A DNA stretch of 64,000 bases from Planctomycetota bacterium. GTDB lineage: Bacteria > Planctomycetota > UBA1135. Below the pieces are notes generated by a model that was not told where the DNA came from, did no database searches, and worked only from the letters and a program-made list of their open reading frames with translations. The DNA is taken from contig JAAESM010000004.1 in NCBI GenBank assembly GCA_024229395.1, positions 124,001 through 188,000 of the forward strand, in the 5' to 3' direction. Shown one piece after another: positions 27,924 through 35,259 of this stretch. Numbering within the stretch: the first letter of the stretch is position 1; each line of letters begins with the position of its first letter. A program made the translations under genes and the position numbers.

Positions 27924-28766
27924 ATGGCGGCCAAGATCCGTACCGCCGATCTCGGCGAGTTCCTCCACCGCATCGAGACGAAAGTCTTCCATGTGCCGCC
28001 GCGTCCTGAAAAGATGACGGCGCTGGAGCGATTACTGGCATTAGTCTTGCAAGGTGATGGCTCGTACCCGGTGGCAGCCAAGTGCGTAAAGGGTTTCCAG
28101 GAAGCCTTCATTTCGTGGAATGAAGCCCGCGTAGCGCGTTGTTTCGAGATTCAAGATGTCATTGAGGCAGCTGGAGTCGCGAACTCGCACTTACGTGCGG
28201 AACTCACTCAGGAGTATCTGCGCCGAGTCTTCGGTTTGCAGAATCACCTGGACTTGGATTGGCTTTACGACGCATCCTCGGAGCGTCGCGAGACCTTGTT
28301 GGAAGCGCTCGGCATTGCTCCTGAGCATGCACGATTCGTACTCGACTTGGATTCCTTGGATGAAGAGGATGAGGACTACGTCGGTGCACCGGTCACAGCT
28401 TCGATGAAGCGTATGTTCGGTCGCATGGGATGGTTGCCAGCCAACCCCAAGGAGTCGGTGATCCGCGAGATTATCACGCCGTTGTTGGAGGGCAATAACC
28501 TGTACCCAAACTTCATCTCGCTATCGATGATGGCGTACATGTTGCCGGTCAGTAAGCCGAAGAACTGCATGAAGGCCGCCGCCATGATCGATATGTTCAA
28601 ACATCGCAACAGCATGTCGGACACCGATCTTCATGAGGTCTTGGTTGGGTTGAACTACAACTACAACTTGGTCAACACCGGCTTCGGTGCGAAGAAGGCA
28701 ACCAAGAAGAAGGCTGCCAAGAAGACCACCAAAAAGAAAGTCACGAAGAAGAAGCCGGCTAAATAG
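27924..28766 (+). CDS. Endonuclease-III-like (HhH-GPD fold) protein with lysine-rich tail
   Basis: A 280-residue protein. Residues ~15-230 resemble the helical fold of endonuclease III: a first helix with ALERLLALVLQG, then FISWNEARVARCFEIQDVIE, where glycosylases have their first helical cassette. I cannot identify the catalytic Lys/Asp pair or an iron-sulfur cysteine set, so base-excision activity is doubtful. The last ~30 residues are Lys/Ala repeats (KKATKKKAAKKTTKKK), as in histone-H1-like DNA-binding tails. Its role, perhaps chromosome-associated, is unknown. It sits between rpsP and maf. Confidence 0.55.
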   Translation: MAAKIRTADLGEFLHRIETKVFHVPPRPEKMTALERLLALVLQGDGSYPVAAKCVKGFQEAFISWNEARVARCFEIQDVIEAAGVANSHLRAELTQEYLRRVFGLQNHLDLDWLYDASSERRETLLEALGIAPEHARFVLDLDSLDEEDEDYVGAPVTASMKRMFGRMGWLPANPKESVIREIITPLLEGNNLYPNFISLSMMAYMLPVSKPKNCMKAAAMIDMFKHRNSMSDTDLHEVLVGLNYNYNLVNTGFGAKKATKKKAAKKTTKKKVTKKKPAK

Positions 28767-28780
28767 CCGCGTCTTGGTTG

Positions 28781-29362
28781 ATGGCTTTGATCCTGGCAAG
28801 TGCCTCGCCACGTCGGCGTGAGTTGCTGGAATCCTTGCACTTAGACTTTGCCGTTAAGAGTGCTAGCGGCGATGGTCCAGTAGTCTCATCAGATCCTGGT
28901 GAAAGAGTACTGGGCCATGCTTTTTTTAAGGCACGCGCCTTGGCGGAGCAGGAGTCGGGCGACTGGATTCTGGCGGCCGACACCTTGGTCTACGGCCAGG
29001 GTATGTTCTTCCCAAAGCCCAAGGACCGCAGCCATGCCAAGGCCATGGTCGAGCAATTAGTGGCCATGGGGGAGCATGAAGTATGGACTGGCAGCTGCCT
29101 GATTGGGCCCGATGGGCAGGAATTCGGGCGCATGGATTTGGCCAAAGTGGCCTTCCAATCCATCCCGGAAGCCGACCTTGAAACCTACCTAAATGGCCAG
29201 GAATGGGCTGACAAGGCCGGTGCTTATGCCATCCAAGGCTGGGCAGGCAGCTATACCGAGTTGCTCCACGGGGAATTCGGCACGGTGGTCGGGCTCTCCC
29301 AAGGAGCAGTTTTAGAGCTATTTGCTCAGGCAAACCTTTCGCCAGAGGCATTTCGACGCTAG
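28781..29362 (+). CDS. maf: Maf-like nucleotide pyrophosphatase
   Basis: A 193-residue Maf/HAM1-like protein expected to hydrolyse non-canonical or modified nucleoside triphosphates. It begins MALILASASPRRRELLESL and carries the motif AADTLVYGQGMFFPKPKDRS with catalytic Asp, then EVWTGSCL and a DKAGAYAIQGWAGSY motif. The ATG at 28781 is preferred over the adjacent TTG. Its TAG stop forms the first half of the TAGAAT box of rpmE. Confidence 0.85.
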   Translation: MALILASASPRRRELLESLHLDFAVKSASGDGPVVSSDPGERVLGHAFFKARALAEQESGDWILAADTLVYGQGMFFPKPKDRSHAKAMVEQLVAMGEHEVWTGSCLIGPDGQEFGRMDLAKVAFQSIPEADLETYLNGQEWADKAGAYAIQGWAGSYTELLHGEFGTVVGLSQGAVLELFAQANLSPEAFRR

Positions 29363-29365
29363 AAT
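29360..29365 (+). promoter_or_regulatory. TAGAAT -10 box of rpmE, overlapping the maf stop codon
   Basis: TAGAAT starts with the maf stop codon and lies 36 bases before the rpmE ATG. A weak TTTCGC is 17 bases upstream. Confidence 0.45.
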
Positions 29366-29401
29366 GGTCGACCGTTTTGCCCGGCAACGGGCTGCAGAAA
29401 G

Positions 29402-29605
29402 ATGAAGCAAGGAATTCACCCAGATTACGTTGACTGTCACGTGAAGTGCGGTTGCGGCACCGAGTTTATGACCCGTGGAACCCGCAAGGAGATCCACGTC
29501 GAGATCTGCTCGTCTTGCCACCCGTTCTACACCGGTAAGCAGAAGTTTGTTGACACTGCTGGTCGCGTGGATCGCTTCCAGAAGCGTTACAGCAAAAAGG
29601 ACTGA
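29402..29605 (+). CDS. rpmE: 50S ribosomal protein L31
   Basis: A 67-residue zinc-binding L31: [20 protein letters not shown], then [15 protein letters not shown]. The cysteines mark the zinc-containing (C+) form. prfA follows after 35 bases, a common neighbour. Confidence 0.95.
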   Translation: MKQGIHPDYVDCHVKCGCGTEFMTRGTRKEIHVEICSSCHPFYTGKQKFVDTAGRVDRFQKRYSKKD

Positions 29606-29640
29606 GCCCTGGAGGCTATCAAGCCTGAGGAGAACCGGGC

Positions 29641-30714
29641 ATGAGTCTGGTCGAAGTACTGCGGGGGCGCGTCGAGGAATTCGAAGCCCGGCAGAAGGAG
29701 TTGGAAGCTGCCGTTTCCGACCCAAACGAGGTTGGCAAGCCTGGTTATCCAGGCATGCTGCGTGAGCTTGGCTCCTTGCAAAAGGTGTTGGGTCCGTGGC
29801 AGGAGTACACCTCGCTTGCGGATGAAATCGACGAAGCCAAGGAATTCTTGGACGGCGGTGATCCGGACATGAAGGAGCTTGCCGAAGGCGAACTTCCTGA
29901 TTTGGAGGCGCGCTTTGCTGTGGTCGAACAAGACATCCTTGATCGGGTCTTGGAAGACGACCCCGATGCCGACAAGCCTGCGCTGATTGAGATTCGTGCT
30001 GGTGCCGGTGGCGACGAAGCCTCCCTGTTCGCGCGCGACTTGGTCAACATCTATTCGCGCTATGCAACCGAGCGTGGTTGGCAGAACGAGATCATGGATG
30101 TCTCCGAATCGGAGATGGGTGGCTTCAAGGAGATCGTCCTGAAGTTCACCGGCGACGACGCCTTCCGCACCATGCGTTATGAGTCTGGCGGTCACCGCGT
30201 ACAGCGCGTGCCTGCTACCGAGACGCAAGGCCGCATCCATACTTCGGCAGCCACAGTGGCGGTAATGCCTGAAGTCGAAGCACTCGATTTCGAGCTCGAC
30301 CCAGAAGAACTGGAGATCACTGCAATGCGTTCCTCTGGTCCTGGTGGTCAGCATGTGAACAAGACCTCGTCGGCGATCCGCGTGATCCACCTGCCAACTG
30401 GGATGCAGGTCAAGTGTCAAGAAGACAAGTCCCAGCTGCGTAACAAGGCCAAGGCTTTGGACCTGTTGCGCGCCAAGTTGTATGAGATCGAGCGCATGAA
30501 ACGCGAGGCCGCACGCTCGGAATTACGTCGGACTCAAGTGGGTACCGGCGACCGTAGCCAACGGGTGAGAACCTATAACTGGCCACAGAACCGCGTGACG
30601 GATCACCGCATAGGTGCTAGCTTCAGTCTCGAGAAGATTCTCGAGGGTCAGCTTGACCCGATTTTTGATGCCTTGCAGGCTTCCGACCGCGAAGCCAAGC
30701 TGGCAGCCCTGTAA
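29641..30714 (+). CDS. prfA: Peptide chain release factor 1
   Basis: RF1 reads UAA and UAG and releases the peptide. The 357-residue protein has the GGQ loop at 235-237 (SSGPGGQHVNKT) and, in the codon-reading domain region, HRVQRVPATETQGRIHTSA. P-A-T is the RF1-type tripeptide motif, in contrast to SPF of RF2. The start is preceded by a real Shine-Dalgarno sequence (GAGGAG), one of the few in the window. prmC, which methylates the GGQ glutamine, is two genes downstream. Confidence 0.96.
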   Translation: MSLVEVLRGRVEEFEARQKELEAAVSDPNEVGKPGYPGMLRELGSLQKVLGPWQEYTSLADEIDEAKEFLDGGDPDMKELAEGELPDLEARFAVVEQDILDRVLEDDPDADKPALIEIRAGAGGDEASLFARDLVNIYSRYATERGWQNEIMDVSESEMGGFKEIVLKFTGDDAFRTMRYESGGHRVQRVPATETQGRIHTSAATVAVMPEVEALDFELDPEELEITAMRSSGPGGQHVNKTSSAIRVIHLPTGMQVKCQEDKSQLRNKAKALDLLRAKLYEIERMKREAARSELRRTQVGTGDRSQRVRTYNWPQNRVTDHRIGASFSLEKILEGQLDPIFDALQASDREAKLAAL

Positions 30715-30783
30715 CCAGGCCATCCTGCCCCGAACCCGAAGGCACGGCCGAACCCTGCGATGGAAAACAAAGAAAAGGAAATC

Positions 30784-31920
30784 ATGTCTCTGGGGGCGAG
30801 CTTCGAGGTCGTCGTAGAGGCTCCTGCCGCACCGGCCGCCGCGTCTGCTGCTGCATCCGCACCTGCTGCTGCATCCGCACCTGCTGCTGCCGCTCCACGA
30901 CCTCCTGCCGGTGCACCAAGTGGCCCAATGCCACTGCGTAAGAGTGTCTCCAACGGCAGTATTGGCCTGTTGATTGCCCTGGCCGGTTTGATGAGCCCTT
31001 ATGGCGCTCCTCAGTTCCAAGCCATTGCCGCTCTTGCCATCGCCTTTATCGTTTGGGACTTGGCTGCGAACGGTCTGGGTCGCGTTAAGCCAACTGCCAC
31101 CGCGCATAAGCCAATCGGTCCTGCGCTGGCAATCATCGCCGGTGCGCTCGGCATTGCCATGAAGGGTGACAACGAGTTCGGCATGATGGGGGGCATTCTT
31201 GCCATCTTGGGTGGTGTGCTGGCAATTGCCGCACCTGCCATGGGCAAAGGCGCGGATGCCAAACTGCCACCGGCTGCTCCTGATGCACCCGTCGATGAGC
31301 AGTTCTCCAAGTCTTTCCTCGCTTACATGTTGGTGCTCGTGAGCCTGCCGTTGGCCTGGTCCAATGGTTTGGTCGACGGCGTTGCAACTCCAGGCCCTCA
31401 CTCTGGACTGAACACCTATCTTGGCGTGGTCACTTTCTTGTGCTGCGTACTTGGCCTTTGGGCTTCGTGGTCTGGCATGTGGAAAATGTGGTCCATGCCC
31501 GCAGTCACTTCTGGTGCACTCGGTTTGATCCTGTTCCTTGCTCCATTGGAGGCGCTCATGATGGGACTAGTCGGAGTGGTGCGCGTCTTGATGGGCGACG
31601 GCGCAGTCGACATGCTTGCCGGCCCATGGCCTGGTGAAGGCAGCCAAGACTTCCTGCAGTATGGCTTGCCACCTTTGCTGACTTTGGTCGGTGGTGCTTA
31701 CGCTGGTTATGAGTTGTTCCACGGTGCCAAGAAGGGTTTGGCCGACAACAAGGCCAAGCAAGAGGCTGAGGTCGCAGCACGTAAGGCTGCACGCGCCGCA
31801 CGTCGGGGTGATGATCCAGCAGCAGCTGCCGCACCCGAGAAAGATGCCAAGGCTGACAAGAAGTCCAAGCGTGCAGGCGCCAAGGACAAGAAGGCCGGCA
31901 AAGGTAAAGGCAAGAAATAA
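30784..31920 (+). CDS. Polytopic membrane protein with Ala/Pro-rich N-terminus
   Basis: A 378-residue protein of unknown function. After ~45 Ala/Pro-rich residues (repeat of AAASAPAAAS) it has about seven membrane segments, e.g. IGLLIALAGLMSP, IAALAIAFIVWDLA, LAILGGVLAIAAPAMG, YLGVVTFLCCVLGLWAS and LTLVGGAYAGYELF. The C-terminal ~50 residues are Lys/Ala-rich and cytoplasmic in composition (KKSKRAGAKDKKAGKGKGKK). ATG 30784 has AAGG six bases upstream; an upstream ATG at 30760 has no such signal. Lying between prfA and prmC, it is likely co-transcribed with them. Confidence 0.65.
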   Translation: MSLGASFEVVVEAPAAPAAASAAASAPAAASAPAAAAPRPPAGAPSGPMPLRKSVSNGSIGLLIALAGLMSPYGAPQFQAIAALAIAFIVWDLAANGLGRVKPTATAHKPIGPALAIIAGALGIAMKGDNEFGMMGGILAILGGVLAIAAPAMGKGADAKLPPAAPDAPVDEQFSKSFLAYMLVLVSLPLAWSNGLVDGVATPGPHSGLNTYLGVVTFLCCVLGLWASWSGMWKMWSMPAVTSGALGLILFLAPLEALMMGLVGVVRVLMGDGAVDMLAGPWPGEGSQDFLQYGLPPLLTLVGGAYAGYELFHGAKKGLADNKAKQEAEVAARKAARAARRGDDPAAAAAPEKDAKADKKSKRAGAKDKKAGKGKGKK

Positions 31921-32796
31921 GTGAATCAGATTCACTTCGAGGGGCCGCGTCGACAGGATCTGTTCGACGCGGCCCTTCGCGTTTTAACAGCCGCTGATTT
32001 CGAGGATCCACCGTGGCTGGCGCGTCACTTGCTGAGTCGCTGTTTAGGAATCACGCGTGCTGCCTTGCAAATGGACTTGCAGCAGGAAGTGCCAGCAGGG
32101 GATCAACAGCGCTTTGCCGATTGGGTCCAGCGCTTTGCTGCCGGGGAACCTTTGGCTTACCTTGAGGGGTCTTGTGGTTTCTACGGCCGGGAGTTCCAGG
32201 TCGATGCACGCGTCTTGGTGCCTCGCGCCGATAGCGAATGTCTGATCGAGGCAGCACTTGAGCATCTTCCTCATGATCGTGAGCTTCGCATCGCCGACGT
32301 CGGCGTGGGTTCCGGTTGCCTGTTGTTGACTTTGTTGGCGGAGTTGCCGCAAGCACTTGGTACTGGTGTAGACCTGAGTCCAGATGCTTTACAGGTCACT
32401 GCGCAGAACCGGGATGCGCTGCAGCTCAGCGATCGCTGTGAGTTACTGCAAGGGTCGTGGTTGGGGCCTTTGGTTGGTGAGCAGACTTTCGATGTGGTGA
32501 TCTCCAACCCGCCCTACATTGAACCTGGAGAGGAGCTCGGTCCTGGCGTGGCTGAATATGAGCCACCTATGGCCCTATTCACCGAGCCTGGCGCTGCGCT
32601 GGAGCCCTATTCGGCGATTCTCAAGCAAGCGCAGGATCTGCTGAAGCCAGGTGGCTGGCTAATCTTTGAGGTTGGTGCCGGGCGCGACGAAGCCGTCAAA
32701 CAAGCAGGCATGGCCGCAGGCTTCCATTGGCTGGAAACCCGTAAAGACCTAGGTGGGGTGCCGCGAGCGGTCGTTCTACGCCAGGTTCAAGCCTGA
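31921..32796 (+). CDS. prmC: Peptide chain release factor N5-glutamine methyltransferase
   Basis: A SAM-dependent methyltransferase of 291 residues that modifies the GGQ glutamine of RF1/RF2. An N-terminal helical domain (ARHLLSRCLGI, RFAAGEPLAYLEG) precedes the Rossmann fold (ADVGVGSGCLLLTLL) and the catalytic NPPY at 196-199. The GTG start follows directly after the stop of the membrane protein with no spacer, so translation is coupled. Confidence 0.93.
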   Translation: MNQIHFEGPRRQDLFDAALRVLTAADFEDPPWLARHLLSRCLGITRAALQMDLQQEVPAGDQQRFADWVQRFAAGEPLAYLEGSCGFYGREFQVDARVLVPRADSECLIEAALEHLPHDRELRIADVGVGSGCLLLTLLAELPQALGTGVDLSPDALQVTAQNRDALQLSDRCELLQGSWLGPLVGEQTFDVVISNPPYIEPGEELGPGVAEYEPPMALFTEPGAALEPYSAILKQAQDLLKPGGWLIFEVGAGRDEAVKQAGMAAGFHWLETRKDLGGVPRAVVLRQVQA

Positions 32797-32853
32797 CGCA
32801 GGAGTGGAAGGCAGCGTTTTGAGGGGAGGTGCAGAGGCAGAAGCCACCTGAAT

Positions 32854-32870
32854 GCCTGCGCATAGCAGGC
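32854..32870 (+). terminator. Short hairpin downstream of prmC
   Basis: GCCTGC-GCATA-GCAGGC, followed by TTGGCGTTCGTTTC. It sits in the 94-base gap between converging prmC and the PilZ gene. Weak because the tail is not a T-run. Confidence 0.35.
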
Positions 32871-32911
32871 TTGGCGTTCGTTTCGCCCGCTCAAGCGCAG
32901 GCTTGGCGTTC
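32865..32911. repeat. 15-base direct repeat at the end of the PilZ gene
   Basis: GCAGGCTTGGCGTTC occurs at 32865-32879 and again at 32897-32911. The second copy encodes the last residues of the PilZ protein (ERQAC); the first lies just beyond its stop. The offset of 32 bases is not a multiple of three, so it is a small duplication rather than a peptide repeat. Confidence 0.8.
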
Positions 32912-33271
32912 CAGATAAGTCCGAATCGCATCCGCGGATCCTGGGTACAGATCTTGGAAGAACAAAGCCACTTCATAGTGGCCTAGAGCCGGTGAAAGGC
33001 GCTCACAGCGCACTACAACGCCTTCTCCCTCTGCTTTGACGGTCTGGCCATCCGGCAGCAGGAAGTTAAATGCAAAACGCACGTGGGTCATCATGCGCAG
33101 CGGAGTCTCAGAAAAAAAGCAAGCCCCTGACTGGGACAGGTCGCGCACTCGGAGGGGGGTATCGCCATCCAGGACGATTGGGAGATCCCGCACGCTGAGT
33201 CGCCGGTGGCGCCGACGCTCGCGATTGGTATCCCAATTCATCTCTTGGGCCTCTGGGTTGTTTTGGGGCAT
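32891..33271 (-). CDS. PilZ domain protein
   Basis: A 126-residue single-domain protein with the c-di-GMP-binding pattern of PilZ: an Arg-rich segment RERRRHRRLSV supplies RxxxR, and VRDLSQSGACFFSE supplies D/N-x-S-x-x-G. The rest fits the PilZ beta-barrel. It would act as a small c-di-GMP receptor; partners are not visible nearby, since no GGDEF or EAL gene occurs in the window. It is transcribed away from ssb, and the ssb -10 box is five bases beyond its start. Confidence 0.85.
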   Translation of the reverse strand: MPQNNPEAQEMNWDTNRERRRHRRLSVRDLPIVLDGDTPLRVRDLSQSGACFFSETPLRMMTHVRFAFNFLLPDGQTVKAEGEGVVVRCERLSPALGHYEVALFFQDLYPGSADAIRTYLERQACA

Positions 33272-33275
33272 GTCC

Positions 33276-33281
33276 TAGAAT
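33276..33281 (+). promoter_or_regulatory. TAGAAT -10 box of ssb
   Basis: TAGAAT, followed by AACCTG, lies 71 bases before the ssb ATG at 33353, so this mRNA would have a longer leader than most here. No convincing -35 box. Confidence 0.4.
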
Positions 33282-33352
33282 AACCTGAGTAGACCCAAAC
33301 GGCCAATCCCCCGGTCTCATCAGATTTTCGGAGCCGTTTGTACGCAGCAATC

Positions 33353-33859
33353 ATGGCATCTTTCAACCGCGTCATCCTCATGGGTAACCTGACCCGCGAC
33401 CCCGAGGTCCGTCAGGCCCAAAACGGCACTCACATCACCAAAGCCGGCCTCGCCGTCAACGAGCGCATGCCCGATGGGCAAGGCGGCTGGAAGGAAGAAG
33501 CCAGCTTTATTGATGTGGTCATCTTCGGCAAACGCGCCGAAGCCTTCGGCCGCTACTTGCGCAAAGGTCGTTCGGTTTTGATCGAAGGCAAGTTGCGTCA
33601 GAGCCGTTGGCAAGACAAAGAAACTCAGCAGAACCGCTCCAAGTTGGAAGTGATCGTTGATAACTGGGAGTTCGTTGGCGGCGGTCGCGAAGAAGGTCAA
33701 GGTGGTGGCGGTGGCCAGTACCAAGGCGGCCAACAACAGCAGCAGCAAAGCAGCGCACCTGAGTTCCCACAGCCTTCCGACTTTGGCGGTGGCGGTGGCG
33801 GTGGTGGCAACTTCGGTGGCGGCGGCGGCGGCGGCATCCCTGACGACGTACCGTTCTAG
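33353..33859 (+). CDS. ssb: Single-stranded DNA-binding protein
   Basis: SSB protects single-stranded DNA and recruits replication and repair proteins. The 168-residue protein begins MASFNRVILMGNLTRDPEVR (OB fold), has a Gly/Gln-rich linker after residue ~110 and ends in the acidic tip DDVPF that contacts partners. The frame opens five codons earlier, but MASFNRV is the typical family start. Confidence 0.95.
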   Translation: MASFNRVILMGNLTRDPEVRQAQNGTHITKAGLAVNERMPDGQGGWKEEASFIDVVIFGKRAEAFGRYLRKGRSVLIEGKLRQSRWQDKETQQNRSKLEVIVDNWEFVGGGREEGQGGGGGQYQGGQQQQQQSSAPEFPQPSDFGGGGGGGGNFGGGGGGGIPDDVPF

Positions 33860-33880
33860 GTCTACCCGTTTTTGTGAACC

Positions 33881-34123
33881 ATGCATCGTTACAAGGTTCT
33901 GATGTTCGCCGGACTTGCCGACTTATGTGGCGGCAATAGTTTGGAGCTTTGCTTAACGCAAGCTTCCACGGTGGGTGACTTGATTAACGCCGCGGTCGAA
34001 CAATGTCCGGCCTTGCAACAACAAGTCTTCCGCGTGGCGGTGGACTCACGTTATGTGGAGGAGTCGCACACTTTGCCGGACACGGCAGAGGTCGCTTTCA
34101 TCCCACCCGTGTCAGGCGGATGA
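33881..34123 (+). CDS. moaD: Molybdopterin synthase sulfur-carrier subunit MoaD
   Basis: An 80-residue ubiquitin-like protein whose C-terminal Gly-Gly (IPPVSGG) is made a thiocarboxylate to give sulfur to precursor Z. Its stop overlaps the moaE start (ATGA). Other moa/moe genes are not in the window. Confidence 0.9.
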   Translation: MHRYKVLMFAGLADLCGGNSLELCLTQASTVGDLINAAVEQCPALQQQVFRVAVDSRYVEESHTLPDTAEVAFIPPVSGG

Positions 34124-34569
34124 GCATTTTCACTTCGGCTGACCAGGCAAGTCCCTTCGCCGTACGCTTGACCGAAGGTCCAGTGAACGGGGATTGGGCG
34201 CTTCAAGCCACTGCTGGCAACGATGCTGGCTGCAGTTTGGTGTTCTTTGGCACTGTGCGTGAGGATGGTCGTCAGGGAACGGTCACACATCTGTTCTACG
34301 AGGCTTATCCGCAGATGGTTGCCAGTGAATTGGAAGCAATCGCCAATGAGATCTTTGCGGAGTTCGAAGTACTACGTATTGCGGTCGAACATTCGGTCGG
34401 CACCGTGCCCTTGGGACAATGTTCCGTGGCCGTGGCAATTGCCGCAGCGCATCGCAAGCAAGTCTTTGATGCGTCGGCACGCTTGATGGACGAACTCAAG
34501 GCACGTGTACCCATTTGGAAGAAAGAGCTCTACCAAGACGGTAGCGAGTGGTTGGGCCGCGGCTCATAA
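34120..34569 (+). CDS. moaE: Molybdopterin synthase catalytic subunit MoaE
   Basis: A 149-residue protein with FFGTVREDGRQG, LFYEAYPQMV, HRKQVFDASARLMDELK and the active-site region VPIWKKELYQDG. It pairs with MoaD as a hetero-tetramer. The longer open frame from 34003 overlaps moaD fully and is not used; ATG 34120 overlaps the moaD stop by four bases. Confidence 0.93.
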   Translation: MSIFTSADQASPFAVRLTEGPVNGDWALQATAGNDAGCSLVFFGTVREDGRQGTVTHLFYEAYPQMVASELEAIANEIFAEFEVLRIAVEHSVGTVPLGQCSVAVAIAAAHRKQVFDASARLMDELKARVPIWKKELYQDGSEWLGRGS

Positions 34570-34574
34570 AGATC

Positions 34575-35207
34575 ATGTTGGAAATTCACGAAATCCCAGT
34601 CACGCCCTTTCAACAGAACTGCACCTTGTTGGTCTGCAGTGAGACGGGGGCGGCAGCTGTTTGCGATTGCGGCGATGCTGATCCCGTGTTGCACAAGATC
34701 GAGCAACTCGGTGTGAAGGTGGAACAGATTATTGCCACGCACGGGCATCTGGATCACGTCGGCGGCACTCATGAATTGAAGTTGGCCTTGGAAGTACCAT
34801 TCTGGTTTCCAAGCGGAGACCTGTGGTTGTTGGAAGGCATCTCCGAACAAGCCCGCATGTATGGCTTGCCACCATTAACACCGGCGATCCCCGATGGCGA
34901 CTTGCCGATCGGTGTCGATGTCAAGATCGGCAACTGCAGTCTGGAGGTACGCCATTGCCCTGGTCACACTCCAGGTCACATTGTCTTCTATGATGCCGCC
35001 GCTCAACAAGCGGTGGTTGGTGATGTTCTTTTCCAAGGCAGCATTGGGCGCACTGATTTCGAACGCGGTTCTTTGCCGGAGCTGACCAAGTCGATCCAAC
35101 AACAGCTTTATACCTTGCCGGGACAGACGGTGGTTCATTGCGGTCATGGTCCAACCACCACGATTGCACACGAAGCCGCCACCAATCCTTTCGTGAGGTC
35201 GGTTTAG
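34575..35207 (+). CDS. MBL-fold metallo-hydrolase, glyoxalase II-like
   Basis: A 210-residue metallo-beta-lactamase-fold protein with the metal motif THGHLDHVGG, then HCPGHTPGHIVFY, GDVLFQGSIGRTDF and HCGHGPTTT. These are the features of the YcbL/GloB-like subgroup that hydrolyses thioesters such as S-lactoylglutathione, but the true substrate is unknown. The start MLEIHEIPV at 34575 follows the moaE stop after five bases. Confidence 0.85.
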   Translation: MLEIHEIPVTPFQQNCTLLVCSETGAAAVCDCGDADPVLHKIEQLGVKVEQIIATHGHLDHVGGTHELKLALEVPFWFPSGDLWLLEGISEQARMYGLPPLTPAIPDGDLPIGVDVKIGNCSLEVRHCPGHTPGHIVFYDAAAQQAVVGDVLFQGSIGRTDFERGSLPELTKSIQQQLYTLPGQTVVHCGHGPTTTIAHEAATNPFVRSV

Positions 35208-35259
35208 GCTTGCTTGGGGCGCTTTTCTTGGGAATCCAAGCGCCCGCGAAGTTAACCTA

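Noticed and set aside
32000..33300. Search for CRISPR arrays, IS elements, att sites or prophage genes across the window
   Set aside because: The only recombinase (48098-49042) looks like a chromosomal Xer protein, no inverted-repeat-bounded element was found, and all repeats seen are coding or very short.
34003..34119. Longer moaE start inside moaD
   Set aside because: It would overlap nearly all of moaD; the ATGA junction at 34120 is typical.
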